Assembly: GCA_013373635.1 (NCBI GenBank)
Contig: JABXHN010000022.1
Coordinates: forward strand, 1-64,000
Direction of reading: 5' to 3'
Length of the DNA: 64,000 bases
DNA from: Flavobacteriaceae bacterium
Lineage (GTDB): Bacteria > Bacteroidota > Bacteroidia > Flavobacteriales > Flavobacteriaceae
The position numbers and the translations under genes are program-made. Shown here piece by piece: positions 37,680 to 46,906 of the stretch. The notes under the pieces are model-generated. The model saw only the letters and a list, made by a program, of their open reading frames with translations, had not been told where the DNA came from and searched no databases. Every line of letters starts with the position of its first letter. The stretch's first letter is position 1.

Positions 37680-39137
37680 TTATTTCTTTCTAATCAAGTA
37701 AAGCCCAATAAAAGTAATGAGTCCATTAAGGGGTAAGAGCTCGTATCCCACCTGGTAACCGCCTAGGTAATCAGCAGGTATAGTTCCAATCGCTGTGGCT
37801 GAAATAATCGAAATAAGGGTCACGAGCCAGGCCCATTTATCATTGATTTGGTATTTTGTAAAAATCCCAAAACTATACAAGCCTAATAAGGGGCCATAGG
37901 TGTAGGAAGCCACTGTGAGAAGACTGTCAATGATATTAGAAGTTAAGACGTATTTAAAAATAATGATGACGATCATTAAAAATACGCTCATCAAAATATG
38001 TGTCTGTTTTCTGATTCTTTTTTGACGCTCTTCAGTTTTATTTTCCAAACCTATAAAATCGACACAAAAAGAAGTTGTAAGGGAGGTTAATGCAGAATCA
38101 GCACTTGAATATGCTGCAGCTACTAAGCCGAGCAAGAAAGGCACAGCTACCCAGATTCCCAATCCAGAATTCAGTGCAATTTGAGGAAAGAGCAAATCCG
38201 TCTTTGCCTGGCCATCCATCAGTGGAATACCAATATTGTTCTTCTCGGCATAGATAAACAAAAGTGCACCCAATAGCATGAAAATAAAGGTGACAACCAC
38301 CAAGCTAATACTCATACTGATCATGTTTTTTTGTGCGTCTTTGATGTTTTTACAACTCAGGTTTTTTTGCATCATATCCTGGTCTAAACCAGTCATTCCG
38401 ATAGTGATGAATGCTCCTCCGATCAGTGATTTTAAAAAGTAAGAGCGATTGTTGAAATCATCAGTAATCCACACCCTTGAATAGTTTTTAAGTTCTTCAG
38501 ATGCAAAGAAATCTCCAATACTCCATCCTAAATCTTGAGCGATAAAATAGATGGAAAATACAACCGCTAAAATCATAAAAAGGGTTTGAAGAGAATCGGT
38601 CCAAACAATGGTTTTGATTCCTCCCTTAAAGGTGTAGAGCCAAATCAATAAGATGGATATCACAACAGTGAGTTCGAAAGGAACGTTCCAAGCGTCAAAC
38701 ACAAATTGTTGCAACACGATGGCGACTAAAAAAAGTCTAAAAGATGCTCCGAGGACTCTCGATATAAAAAAGAAAAAAGCTCCTGTCTTATAGGAGGTAG
38801 GCCCAAAACGATCTCTGAGATATTCGTAAATAGAGGTGAGATTGAGTCTGTAATAAAGTGGCAGTAACACAAAAGATACGATGAGATATCCAAAGAAATA
38901 ACCGATGACTACTTGAAGGTAGGTAAACTCAGTTCCCCCAATCCAACCAGGTACCGAAATAAAGGTAACTCCTGATAGAGAGGCTCCTACCATTCCAAAA
39001 GCGACTACATACCAAGGAGATTTTTTACCTGCTCTAAAGAAGTCTTCATTCGAATCATTTTTGGAAGTGAGTAAAGAGATGCCTATTAGCATTAAAAAAT
39101 AGGCTCCTATGATTAGTGTAATGGTTATTGGGCTCAT
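37680..39137 (-). CDS. Sodium:solute symporter family protein (SSS)
   Basis: A 485-residue membrane protein with about 13 hydrophobic segments, beginning [19 protein letters not shown]. Family features include [16 protein letters not shown] near the first helices, the sodium-site helix region and [19 protein letters not shown] with small residues. The substrate (sugar, amino acid, sialic acid or other) cannot be told. I chose the ATG at 39137. An ATG at 39158 adds seven residues (MHLQKKF) and lies within promoter-like sequence. It may share a transcript with the KAS III gene downstream. Confidence 0.88.
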   Translation of the reverse strand: MSPITITLIIGAYFLMLIGISLLTSKNDSNEDFFRAGKKSPWYVVAFGMVGASLSGVTFISVPGWIGGTEFTYLQVVIGYFFGYLIVSFVLLPLYYRLNLTSIYEYLRDRFGPTSYKTGAFFFFISRVLGASFRLFLVAIVLQQFVFDAWNVPFELTVVISILLIWLYTFKGGIKTIVWTDSLQTLFMILAVVFSIYFIAQDLGWSIGDFFASEELKNYSRVWITDDFNNRSYFLKSLIGGAFITIGMTGLDQDMMQKNLSCKNIKDAQKNMISMSISLVVVTFIFMLLGALLFIYAEKNNIGIPLMDGQAKTDLLFPQIALNSGLGIWVAVPFLLGLVAAAYSSADSALTSLTTSFCVDFIGLENKTEERQKRIRKQTHILMSVFLMIVIIIFKYVLTSNIIDSLLTVASYTYGPLLGLYSFGIFTKYQINDKWAWLVTLISIISATAIGTIPADYLGGYQVGYELLPLNGLITFIGLYLIRKK

Positions 39138-39191
39138 AAATTTTTTTTGCAAATGCAAAGTACAAAAACTTCCTACATAAATCTAAAGTTG

Positions 39192-39199
39192 TAATTTTG
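39192..39199 (+). promoter_or_regulatory. Promoter -7 element of recR, leaderless arrangement
   Basis: TAATTTTG matches TAnnTTTG and ends 4 bases before the recR ATG at 39204, so the transcript is predicted to start at or within a few bases of the start codon. Confidence 0.55.
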
Positions 39200-39203
39200 A
39201 GGC

Positions 39204-39824
39204 ATGGAATTTTCATCGAAACTTTTAGAGGATGCCGTTAATGAGGTGTCTCAACTTCCTGGAATAGGAAAGCGAACCGCACTTAGATTGGTTTTGCATT
39301 TGCTTAGACAGCCTGCATCTCAGACTCATGATTTGGCTACATCTCTAGTTCGATTAAAGGATACGATTAAGTATTGTAAAGACTGTCATAGTATATCTGA
39401 TGCTGAACAATGTGATATATGTGCCAATCCTTCGAGAGATGGAGAGGTGATTTGTGTTGTTGAAGATATCAGAGATGTGATGGCTATAGAAAGTACCGCT
39501 CAATTTAAAGGTAGGTATCATGTGTTGGGTGGAAAAATTTCTCCTATTGAAGGAGTTGGTCCTCAAGATTTGACGATTGAAGCATTAATAGAACGATTAA
39601 AATCTGGTTCGATTAAAGAACTTATCTTTGCTATGAGTTCTACAATGGAAGGAGATACTACTAATTTTTATATCTATCGACAATTAGAAGGAATGGATAT
39701 AAAGACTTCGACAATTGCTCGAGGAATTGCTGTTGGAGATGAGTTGGAATACGCAGATGAAGTTACCTTGGGTCGAAGCATTTTAAATCGCATTCCATTT
39801 GAAAACTCTATGAAGACACAATAA
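39204..39824 (+). CDS. recR: Recombination protein RecR
   Basis: RecR works with RecF/RecO to load RecA at single-strand gaps. The 206-residue protein has the helix-hairpin-helix N-terminus ([17 protein letters not shown]), a zinc finger with [16 protein letters not shown] and a Toprim domain with [13 protein letters not shown]. All are typical. It heads a plus-strand run through cinA. Confidence 0.97.
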   Translation: MEFSSKLLEDAVNEVSQLPGIGKRTALRLVLHLLRQPASQTHDLATSLVRLKDTIKYCKDCHSISDAEQCDICANPSRDGEVICVVEDIRDVMAIESTAQFKGRYHVLGGKISPIEGVGPQDLTIEALIERLKSGSIKELIFAMSSTMEGDTTNFYIYRQLEGMDIKTSTIARGIAVGDELEYADEVTLGRSILNRIPFENSMKTQ

Positions 39825-39861
39825 CGAATTATTATTCTTATTTTTAAGTATTAATAACACT

Positions 39862-41214
39862 ATGGCAAAGTTTGAATTGAAATTACCTCAGATGGGTGAA
39901 AGTGTAGCAGAAGCTACTTTGACTTCTTGGCTAAAAGAGGTTGGCGAGACGATTGAACTCGACGAAGCAGTTGTTGAAATTGCAACTGATAAAGTTGACT
40001 CAGAAGTTCCTTCAGAAGTTGAAGGGACTCTTGTAGAAAAACGATTTGAAGTCAATGATGTTGTCAAGGTGGGAGAGGTGATAGCTGTTATTGAAACCGA
40101 TTCAGAGGTTAGTTCGAAACCAATAGTTGAGACTGTTGCTGAAACAACTCCTGCAGAGGAGCCAAAGGAAGTTCAGCAGATCGAAAAGCAGGTGGAAAAG
40201 GCTCAGCAACAATTAGAGCCAGTACAGGAAACTTCAGAGCGTTTTTATTCTCCACTAGTTAAAAATATTGCAAAGAAGGAAGGTATATCATTGGCTGAGT
40301 TAGATCAAATCACTGGAAGTGGTTCTGAGGGTCGTGTAACAAAGAATGATATCTTATCCTATATAGAAAATAGATCAGGTGAGCCAGCGGCCGCTACTGT
40401 AAAAGTTGAGGCTCCAGTTGTAGAACAACCTAAAGAAGTTGCTCCGCCACCAGTTGCATCACCAGCTCCACAGGCTCCTAAAGCACCGACATATATTCAC
40501 AGTGCTGATGATGAACGTATTCCTTTATCTAGAATGGGTAAACTCATCGCAGATCATATGAAGGCTTCTATTGCAACCTCAGCACACGTACAGAGTTTTA
40601 TTGAAGTCGATGTGACTAATGTGGTAGCATGGAGAAAGAACGTTAAAGATCACTTTGAGCAACGAGAAGGTGAAAAATTAACCTTTACTCCTATCTTTTT
40701 AGAGGCTGTAGCTTATGCTTTAAAAGAATATCCTCTTTTGAATATCAGTTTAGAAGGAGATACAGTAATCAAGAAAAAGAATATTAATTTGGGAATGGCT
40801 GCTGCCTTGCCAGATGGCAATTTAATAGTGCCAGTGATTAAGAATGCCGATCGTTTGAATTTAGTCGGAATGGCTGCTCAAGTAAATGATTTAGCTAGAA
40901 GAGCAAGAAACAATCAATTGAAACCCGAAGAAGTTCAGGGAGGAACCTATACGGTGACCAATGTAGGGTCTTTTGGATCTGTTTTTGGGACACCAATCAT
41001 CAATCAACCACAGGTTGGAATTTTAGCATTGGGAGCCATTCGTAAGGTTCCTGCTGTTATTGAAACTAAAGATGGGGATTTAATAGGAATACGTTCTAAA
41101 ATGTTCTTGTCACATTCCTATGATCACAGAGTGGTTAACGGAGCCTTAGGAGGCATGTTTATTGCCAAGGTTAAAGAGTATTTGGAAAATTGGGATATGA
41201 ATCGTTTAGTTTAA
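39862..41214 (+). CDS. Dihydrolipoamide acyltransferase (E2) of a 2-oxoacid dehydrogenase complex
   Basis: E2 moves acyl groups from lipoate to CoA. The 450-residue protein has one lipoyl domain with the modified lysine in EIATDKVDSEVPS near residue 43, then a glutamine-rich linker. A peripheral subunit-binding domain follows (YSPLVKNIAKKEGISLAEL, residues about 130-165), then a Pro/Ala linker and a catalytic domain ending HSYDHRVVNGALGG. The active His/Asp are present. It best fits branched-chain or 2-oxoacid complexes. No E1 or E3 gene is adjacent. Confidence 0.92.
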   Translation: MAKFELKLPQMGESVAEATLTSWLKEVGETIELDEAVVEIATDKVDSEVPSEVEGTLVEKRFEVNDVVKVGEVIAVIETDSEVSSKPIVETVAETTPAEEPKEVQQIEKQVEKAQQQLEPVQETSERFYSPLVKNIAKKEGISLAELDQITGSGSEGRVTKNDILSYIENRSGEPAAATVKVEAPVVEQPKEVAPPPVASPAPQAPKAPTYIHSADDERIPLSRMGKLIADHMKASIATSAHVQSFIEVDVTNVVAWRKNVKDHFEQREGEKLTFTPIFLEAVAYALKEYPLLNISLEGDTVIKKKNINLGMAAALPDGNLIVPVIKNADRLNLVGMAAQVNDLARRARNNQLKPEEVQGGTYTVTNVGSFGSVFGTPIINQPQVGILALGAIRKVPAVIETKDGDLIGIRSKMFLSHSYDHRVVNGALGGMFIAKVKEYLENWDMNRLV

Positions 41215-41218
41215 TCTC

Positions 41219-41986
41219 ATGGAATTAAAACTCACTCGACCTATATGTTTTTTTGATCTTGAAACCACCGGAATCAATGTTGCTAAGGATCGCATTGTAG
41301 AAATCTCAGTACTTAAGGTATATCCTAACGGAACCAAGGAATCCAAGACTTGGCTGGTGAATCCAACAATTGAAATTCCTCAGGAAGCCATTGATATTCA
41401 TGGAATCTCCAATGAAAAAGTAGCCAATGAGCCTACTTTTAAAGAATTGTCTCGTGAAATTTTTGACTTGATTAAAGATTCCGATTTAGGAGGTTACAAT
41501 TCGGATCGATTCGATATTCCATTACTTGCGGAAGAAATGCTTCGAGCTGAAATGGAGTTCGATATGAAAAACAGAGTAGCTGTAGATGTTCAGACCATCT
41601 TCCACAAGATGGAAAAGCGAAACTTGGAAGCTGCCTACAGGTTTTATTGCGACAAGGATCTAACTAATGCACATTCAGCAGAAGCTGATACAGAGGCGAC
41701 TTATGAAGTGTTAAAAGCGCAGTTAGATCGCTACCAGGAATTGGACAACGATATTAAAAAATTATCGGAGTTCACTCAGCGTAAAAAGTCGTTAGATTTT
41801 GCTGGTTTTATCGTAGAAGATAAAAATGGAGAAGCTGTATTTTCATTTGGAAAACACAAAAATCAAAAGGTAAAAGATGTGTTGGCTAAAGAACCTGGTT
41901 ATTTTGGCTGGATCCAAAATGCTGATTTTCCTCTCTATACTAAGAAAATACTCACTCAAATTCGATTAGAAGACTTTAATAATTAG
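41219..41986 (+). CDS. DEDDh 3'-5' exonuclease
   Basis: The 255-residue protein has the exonuclease motifs of the DNA polymerase III epsilon type: FFDLETTG (Exo I), GYNSDRFDIPLLAEE (Exo II) and HSAEADTEATYEV (Exo III, with His and Asp). A C-terminal module FAGFIVEDKNGEAVFSFGKHK followed by LAKEPGYFGWI resembles the small C-terminal domain of ExoX-like nucleases (quoted parts: FSFGKHKNQKVKDVL, EPGYFGWI). A repair or RNA/DNA-end trimming role is likely. It starts 4 bases after the E2 gene. Confidence 0.88.
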   Translation: MELKLTRPICFFDLETTGINVAKDRIVEISVLKVYPNGTKESKTWLVNPTIEIPQEAIDIHGISNEKVANEPTFKELSREIFDLIKDSDLGGYNSDRFDIPLLAEEMLRAEMEFDMKNRVAVDVQTIFHKMEKRNLEAAYRFYCDKDLTNAHSAEADTEATYEVLKAQLDRYQELDNDIKKLSEFTQRKKSLDFAGFIVEDKNGEAVFSFGKHKNQKVKDVLAKEPGYFGWIQNADFPLYTKKILTQIRLEDFNN

Positions 41987-41989
41987 AGC

Positions 41990-42601
41990 ATGAAACTCAT
42001 TTGTATTGGTAGAAATTACGCTGCTCATATTGCAGAATTAGAAAATGAACGACCAACCGACCCAGTTGTATTTATAAAGCCCGATTCATCAGTTCTCCCT
42101 AAAGAACAAGATTTTTATATTCCTGAATTTAGCGATGATGTTCACCACGAGGTGGAGCTATTGGTTAAAATCAAAAAAGTTGGAAAACATATTGATCCTA
42201 AATTTTCTAATTTGTATTACGATGAAATAGGGTTGGGTATTGACTTTACAGCTCGTGACTTACAATCCAAGCTTAAAGAAAAAGGTCTTCCATGGGAAAA
42301 AGCAAAGGGGTTTGACGGAGCTGCAGTTATTGGAAAGTGGGTTTCAAAAGATCGTTATGCTGATTTAGAAAATCTAAGCTTTCAATTAGAAAAGAACGGT
42401 GAAGTCGTTCAAGATGGGAATTCGAGCCTCATGCTCTGGCAAATTGATGAACTCATTTCATATGTGTCCAAGTACTTTATGTTAAAAAAAGGTGATATCA
42501 TCTTTACGGGAACTCCTGCTGGAGTAAGTAAGGTAAATCCTGGAGATGTGTTAGAGGGTAGTATCGAAGGAGAATCATTCTTTAAAGTCAACGTTAAGTA
42601 A
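41990..42601 (+). CDS. Fumarylacetoacetate hydrolase (FAH) family protein
   Basis: A single-domain 203-residue FAH-fold protein. The metal ligands are visible in HHEVELLVKI (two glutamates) and GIDFTARDLQ (Asp), and the oxyanion segment is IFTGTPAGVSKVNPGDV. Relatives hydrolyse acylpyruvates, decarboxylate oxaloacetate or hydrolyse fumarylpyruvate, so the exact reaction is open. It starts 3 bases after the exonuclease gene and precedes cinA by 7 bases. Confidence 0.88.
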   Translation: MKLICIGRNYAAHIAELENERPTDPVVFIKPDSSVLPKEQDFYIPEFSDDVHHEVELLVKIKKVGKHIDPKFSNLYYDEIGLGIDFTARDLQSKLKEKGLPWEKAKGFDGAAVIGKWVSKDRYADLENLSFQLEKNGEVVQDGNSSLMLWQIDELISYVSKYFMLKKGDIIFTGTPAGVSKVNPGDVLEGSIEGESFFKVNVK

Positions 42602-42608
42602 GTTTCTG

Positions 42609-43856
42609 ATGAAAGCTGAGATTATTACCATTGGTGACGAAATACTCATCGGACAAATAGTCGATAGCAATTCAGCATTTATTGCTAGAGAACTCAATGA
42701 GGTCGGAATAAGTGTTGTTCAAATCACGTCTATTAGTGATGAGCCCAATTGTATACTCAATGCACTAGAGCAGGCTCAGTCAAGAGCAGAACTAGTGATT
42801 ACTACTGGTGGTTTGGGCCCCACCAAAGACGATCTTACCAAGCAAACCCTCTGTGATTACTTCAACGATGAACTAGTTGAGAATAAAGAACTGCTCAAGC
42901 ATATTGAAGATCTTTTTGCAAAGTATGTGGAGACTCCAATTAATGAGTATAACCGATCACAACGCTTTCAACCTTCCAAAGCAGAATTGCTCTTTAATAC
43001 CTATGGGACTGCACCTGGTATGTGGATGTCCAACGATAGAGGAGTTGTGGTTTCTATGCCTGGTGTTCCTTTTGAAATGAAAGCGATGGTCAAGGAACAA
43101 TTACTTCCAAAAATTGTGGAGCGTTTTAATAGGCCTTATATCATTCATAAAACACTGGTGACCTATGGACCTGGAGAAACAGCCATTGCAGAGCATATCG
43201 AAGAATTTGAAAAACAGTTACCAAAGCAAATTGGATTGGCGTATCTACCTAATTTAGGTAAGGTTCGACTGCGTTTAACAGCTAAGGGTTCTGATCAACA
43301 ACAATTAGAAGATTTAATCGATCAATCCTACAGAGAACTTAAAAATCGATTAAAAGATTTTGTGGTTTCCTTAGGTGATGATGTGGATATCGAATTGGAA
43401 ATAGCTCGATTGCTCACCGAAAAGAATAAAACCTTAGCAGTAGCTGAGAGCTTTACCGGTGGAGCAATATCAGCTCGTTTTACACATAATCCTGGTGCTT
43501 CTGCTTATTTCAAGGGATCTGTGGTGTCCTATGCAACTTCAGTAAAAGAAGAGGTCTTAGGAGTTTCAAGACAATTGATTAAGCAGTACTCAGTGGTTAG
43601 CTCACAAGTAGCTGAGGCTATGGCAATTGGAGTCAAAGACAAGCTAGAATCTGACTTTGCAATTGCGACTACCGGAAATGCTGGGCCTTCAAAAGGAGAT
43701 TCAGATCAGGAAATTGGAACAGTCTTTATCGCAATAGCGACTCCAAAAGGTGTTTGTTCAAAAAAATACAGCATGGGAAAAAACCGCGAACGCACTGTAG
43801 AGAAAGGGGTTAATCGTTCTTTATCACTTTTATTTGAAGAAATTTCAAAATTCTAG
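42609..43856 (+). CDS. cinA: CinA-family protein (nicotinamide-nucleotide amidase-type)
   Basis: The 415-residue protein has two domains. The N-terminal molybdopterin-binding-like part (IGDEILIGQIVDSNSAFIA; TTGGLGPTKDDLTK) spans about 170 residues. The C-terminal amidase domain is VAESFTGGAISARFT, YKGSVVSYA-like and the STGNAGPSKGDSD-like ATTGNAGPSKGD segment. CinA-type proteins deamidate NMN or clean pyridine nucleotide damage. It is the last gene of the recR run. Confidence 0.92.
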   Translation: MKAEIITIGDEILIGQIVDSNSAFIARELNEVGISVVQITSISDEPNCILNALEQAQSRAELVITTGGLGPTKDDLTKQTLCDYFNDELVENKELLKHIEDLFAKYVETPINEYNRSQRFQPSKAELLFNTYGTAPGMWMSNDRGVVVSMPGVPFEMKAMVKEQLLPKIVERFNRPYIIHKTLVTYGPGETAIAEHIEEFEKQLPKQIGLAYLPNLGKVRLRLTAKGSDQQQLEDLIDQSYRELKNRLKDFVVSLGDDVDIELEIARLLTEKNKTLAVAESFTGGAISARFTHNPGASAYFKGSVVSYATSVKEEVLGVSRQLIKQYSVVSSQVAEAMAIGVKDKLESDFAIATTGNAGPSKGDSDQEIGTVFIAIATPKGVCSKKYSMGKNRERTVEKGVNRSLSLLFEEISKF

Positions 43857-43866
43857 ATAAGAAGTT

Positions 43867-43896
43867 TTGTAGAGCGATAAAAATGATTTAAATTTG
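43867..43896 (+). promoter_or_regulatory. Consensus promoter of the rpmB-rpmG operon
   Basis: TTG (43867-43869, within TTTTG), an exact 19-base spacer and TAAATTTG (43889-43896). Both elements match the Bacteroidota consensus. Leader is about 30 bases. Confidence 0.8.
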
Positions 43897-43928
43897 CAGC
43901 CTGTTAAAATAACTCAAGAAGAATAGAG

Positions 43929-44165
43929 ATGTCTAAAGTTTGTGAAATTAGTGGAAAGAAAGCGATGGTTGGAAACAATGTTTCTTTCTCTATCAATAAA
44001 ACAAAGAGAAGATTTGAAGTAAATCTTTCAAAGAAACGTTTTTATATTCCTGAAGAGGATAAGTGGATTACTTTAAAGGTATCTGCAAAAACTTTAAAAA
44101 CGATTAATAAAAAAGGAATTTCTGCCGTTTTAAAAGAAGCGGGAAAAACTGGATTGGTAAAATAA
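43929..44165 (+). CDS. rpmB: 50S ribosomal protein L28 (bL28), zinc-free form
   Basis: L28 is a small large-subunit protein near the E site. The 78-residue product starts MSKVCEISGKKAMVGNNVS and contains KTKRRFEVNLSKKRFYIPEE, typical for Bacteroidota L28. Only one of the four possible zinc cysteines remains (VCEISG), so it is a C-minus type. It is first in a three-gene operon with rpmG and a DUF4295 gene. Confidence 0.97.
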   Translation: MSKVCEISGKKAMVGNNVSFSINKTKRRFEVNLSKKRFYIPEEDKWITLKVSAKTLKTINKKGISAVLKEAGKTGLVK

Positions 44166-44183
44166 TCCTAAAAAGGAATAAAG

Positions 44184-44366
44184 ATGGCAAAAAAAGGGAA
44201 TAGAATTCAGGTTATTTTAGAGTGTACTGAGCACAAAGAGTCAGGTATGCCAGGAACATCTCGTTACATCACTACTAAGAACAAAAAGAATACGCCAGAT
44301 AGAATGGAAATCAAAAAATTCAATCCTATCTTAAAGCGTATGACTGTACATAAAGAAATTAAATAA
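44184..44366 (+). CDS. rpmG: 50S ribosomal protein L33 (bL33), zinc-free form
   Basis: L33 contacts the E-site tRNA. The 60-residue product starts [20 protein letters not shown] and ends [14 protein letters not shown], as expected. The CxxC pairs of the zinc form are absent; only one cysteine is left (LECTEH). It lies 18 bases after rpmB. Confidence 0.97.
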   Translation: MAKKGNRIQVILECTEHKESGMPGTSRYITTKNKKNTPDRMEIKKFNPILKRMTVHKEIK

Positions 44367-44375
44367 TAGAAGACC

Positions 44376-44528
44376 ATGGCAAAGAAAACAGTAGCATCTT
44401 TACAGACTAGTTCGAAGCGATTAACCAAGGCTATTAAAATGGTTAAGTCTCCTAAATCTGGAGCTTATACATTTGTTGAATCTGTGATGCCACCAGAAAT
44501 GGTTAACGATTGGTTAAACAAAAAATAA
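44376..44528 (+). CDS. DUF4295 small basic protein, probable Bacteroidota ribosomal protein
   Basis: A 50-residue gene follows rpmG by 9 bases. It begins MAKKTVASLQTSSKRLTKAI and ends MVNDWLNKK, the pattern I know as DUF4295. It contains a basic first half and the FVESVMPPEMV stretch. A small Bacteroidota-specific protein named bL38 was described in the Flavobacterium johnsoniae ribosome, and I believe it is this family; that link is from memory. A strong terminator follows, closing the operon. Confidence 0.82.
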   Translation: MAKKTVASLQTSSKRLTKAIKMVKSPKSGAYTFVESVMPPEMVNDWLNKK

Positions 44529-44550
44529 TCCTCGGATTAATTGACGATAC

Positions 44551-44580
44551 AAAGCTGCTTTTTTAAGCAGCTTTTTTTTT
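44551..44580 (+). terminator. Rho-independent terminator after the rpmB operon
   Basis: A perfect 10-bp stem AAAGCTGCTT (44551-44560) / AAGCAGCTTT (44565-44574) with loop TTTT and a T run. Confidence 0.92.
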
Positions 44581-44603
44581 GTGTTAATGCTTAGGGATAG
44601 TTG

Positions 44604-44611
44604 TATCTTTG
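44604..44611 (+). promoter_or_regulatory. Promoter -7 element of ftsY
   Basis: TATCTTTG is a perfect TAnnTTTG match, 19 bases before the ftsY ATG. A TTTG at 44578-44581 is 22 bases upstream, slightly longer than the usual spacer. Confidence 0.65.
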
Positions 44612-44630
44612 CCCTTAAATAGTTAAGAAT

Positions 44631-45593
44631 ATGAGTTTTTTTAAGAAGATATTTTCATCTGAAAAGAAAGAGCGTTTAGATCAAGGTTTGGAGAAATCTA
44701 AAACTTCCTTCTTTAGTAAATTAGAAAAGGCTGTCGTTGGTAAAGACAAGGTTGACGATGAAATTCTAGATGATTTAGAAGATGTGCTCATTAGCTCCGA
44801 TGTGGGGGTAAGTACGACTCTAAAGATTATTGAGCGAATCGAGGCTCGCGTTAAGAGGGATAAATATGTAGGAACTGATGCTCTTAACTCCATTCTCAGG
44901 GAAGAGGTTGCTGGATTACTTTCTGAAAACAATTTAGATGATGCTGAGGATTTTTCAGTGGAAACCACTCATAAACCCTATGTGATTATGGTAGTAGGAG
45001 TGAATGGAGCTGGTAAGACTACAACAATTGGTAAATTGGCACATCAATATAAAAGCAAGGGATTGAAAGTTGTTCTTGGAGCAGCTGATACCTTTAGAGC
45101 AGCTGCTATTGATCAACTTCAAGTATGGGCCGATCGTGTAGATGTTCCAATTGTAAAACAAAAGATGGGTTCTGATCCTGCATCTGTAGCTTTTGATGCT
45201 CTAAGTGCAGGAGTTGCTCAAGGAGCTGATGTGGTTATTGTCGATACTGCAGGAAGACTGCACAACAAGGTGAATTTGATGAATGAGCTCACCAAGATTA
45301 AACGCGTAATGGATAAGGTTGTACCAGAGGCTCCCCATGAAATATTGTTAGTATTAGATGGTTCAACTGGTCAAAACGCCTTTGAACAAGCAAAACAATT
45401 TACTAAGGCAACAGAAGTAAACGCCTTGGCAATAACTAAATTAGACGGTACCGCTAAAGGTGGTGTTGTAATTGGAATTTCTGATGAATTTCAGGTGCCT
45501 GTTAAATATATTGGAGTCGGAGAGAAGATGGAAGATCTTCAAGTGTTTAACAAAATGGAATTCGTAGATTCATTCTTCAATAAAGTTCAATAA
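44631..45593 (+). CDS. ftsY: Signal recognition particle receptor FtsY
   Basis: FtsY is the membrane-associated SRP receptor, partner of Ffh at 20674. The 320-residue GTPase lacks the long acidic A domain of E. coli FtsY and starts with the N domain almost at once. The G domain has GVNGAGKTTTIGKLA, DTAGRLH and TKLDGTAKGG. It overlaps rimO by one base (TAATG), so the two are coupled. Confidence 0.97.
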   Translation: MSFFKKIFSSEKKERLDQGLEKSKTSFFSKLEKAVVGKDKVDDEILDDLEDVLISSDVGVSTTLKIIERIEARVKRDKYVGTDALNSILREEVAGLLSENNLDDAEDFSVETTHKPYVIMVVGVNGAGKTTTIGKLAHQYKSKGLKVVLGAADTFRAAAIDQLQVWADRVDVPIVKQKMGSDPASVAFDALSAGVAQGADVVIVDTAGRLHNKVNLMNELTKIKRVMDKVVPEAPHEILLVLDGSTGQNAFEQAKQFTKATEVNALAITKLDGTAKGGVVIGISDEFQVPVKYIGVGEKMEDLQVFNKMEFVDSFFNKVQ

Positions 45594-46900
45594 TGAGAAC
45601 CAAAAGCCTCAAGAAAAATAAAATCAATGTAGTGACTCTTGGATGTTCTAAAAACATCTATGATTCAGAAGTGTTGATGGGTCAATTGAAAGCCTCTAAC
45701 AAGGATGTGGTACACCAAGGTGAGGGGAATATTGTAGTAGTCAATACCTGTGGATTTATTGCCAACGCTAAAGAAGAAAGTGTCAACACTATTTTGGAGT
45801 ACGCTGCACAAAAAGAGGAAGGCCTTATTGATCAGCTCTATGTGATGGGATGCTTATCTGAGCGTTATAAACCAGATTTAGAGAAAGAAATTCCCGATGT
45901 AGATCAGTATTTTGGTACAACAGATTTGCCAAATCTCTTAAAGGTATTGGAGGCAGATTACAAACACGAGCTCATCGGTGAGCGTTTGACAACTACTCCA
46001 AAAAATTACGCCTATTTAAAAATAGCTGAGGGATGTGATCGCCCTTGTTCATTTTGTGCGATTCCGCTAATGCGCGGTAAACACAAATCGACTCCCATCG
46101 AAGATTTGGTCAAAGAGGCTGAGAAATTAGCTGCTGATGGAGTTAAAGAACTGATTTTAATTGCTCAGGATTTGACCTATTACGGTTTGGATCTTTACAA
46201 GAAAAGAGCACTTGCAGATCTTTTAAAAGAATTGGTTAAAATCGATGGAATCGAATGGATTCGTTTGCATTATGCATTTCCTACTGGGTTTCCAGAGGAT
46301 GTGTTGGATTTGATGAATCAGGAGCCTAAGATTTGTAATTATATCGATATTCCACTTCAGCATATTTCCGATTCGATACTTAAGAGTATGAGAAGAGGAA
46401 CGACCAAAGAAAAGACGACAAAACTCATCGAAACATTTCGATCTAAAGTACCTGGAATTACCATTCGTACCACACTCATTGTCGGATATCCTGGTGAAAC
46501 CGAGGAAGATTTTCAGCAGTTGAAGGATTGGGTTTCAGAAATGCGTTTTGATCGATTGGGATGCTTTACCTATTCTCATGAAGAAGATACCCATGCCTAT
46601 CAGCTTGTAGATGATGTTCCTGAGGATGTGAAAGAAGCAAGAGCTTCTGAGATCATGGACTTACAATCTCAAATTTCATGGGAGCTCAATCAAGAAAAGG
46701 TTGGTAAGACTTATCGTTGTATGGTAGATCGAAAAGAAGGAAATTACTTCGTAGCTCGAACGGAATCTGATTCTCCTGATGTCGATAACGAAGTGCTAGT
46801 CGATGCGACTAAACACTATTTAAGAGTAGGTGATTTTACAAGTATTAAAATAGACGAAGCAGCTGATTTTGATCTCTATGGAACTCCTATTGAGGACTAA
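45593..46900 (+). CDS. rimO: Ribosomal protein S12 methylthiotransferase RimO
   Basis: RimO adds a methylthio group to an aspartate of S12. The 435-residue protein has the N-terminal UPF0004 domain with cysteines in TLGCSKN, NTCGFI and MGCLSERY. The radical SAM motif is GCDRPCSFCAIPLMRGKH, and a C-terminal TRAM domain follows from about residue 370. LGCSKN is typical of RimO rather than MiaB. It is translated from the overlapping ftsY stop. Confidence 0.97.
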   Translation: MRTKSLKKNKINVVTLGCSKNIYDSEVLMGQLKASNKDVVHQGEGNIVVVNTCGFIANAKEESVNTILEYAAQKEEGLIDQLYVMGCLSERYKPDLEKEIPDVDQYFGTTDLPNLLKVLEADYKHELIGERLTTTPKNYAYLKIAEGCDRPCSFCAIPLMRGKHKSTPIEDLVKEAEKLAADGVKELILIAQDLTYYGLDLYKKRALADLLKELVKIDGIEWIRLHYAFPTGFPEDVLDLMNQEPKICNYIDIPLQHISDSILKSMRRGTTKEKTTKLIETFRSKVPGITIRTTLIVGYPGETEEDFQQLKDWVSEMRFDRLGCFTYSHEEDTHAYQLVDDVPEDVKEARASEIMDLQSQISWELNQEKVGKTYRCMVDRKEGNYFVARTESDSPDVDNEVLVDATKHYLRVGDFTSIKIDEAADFDLYGTPIED

Positions 46901-46906
46901 ATAGAT

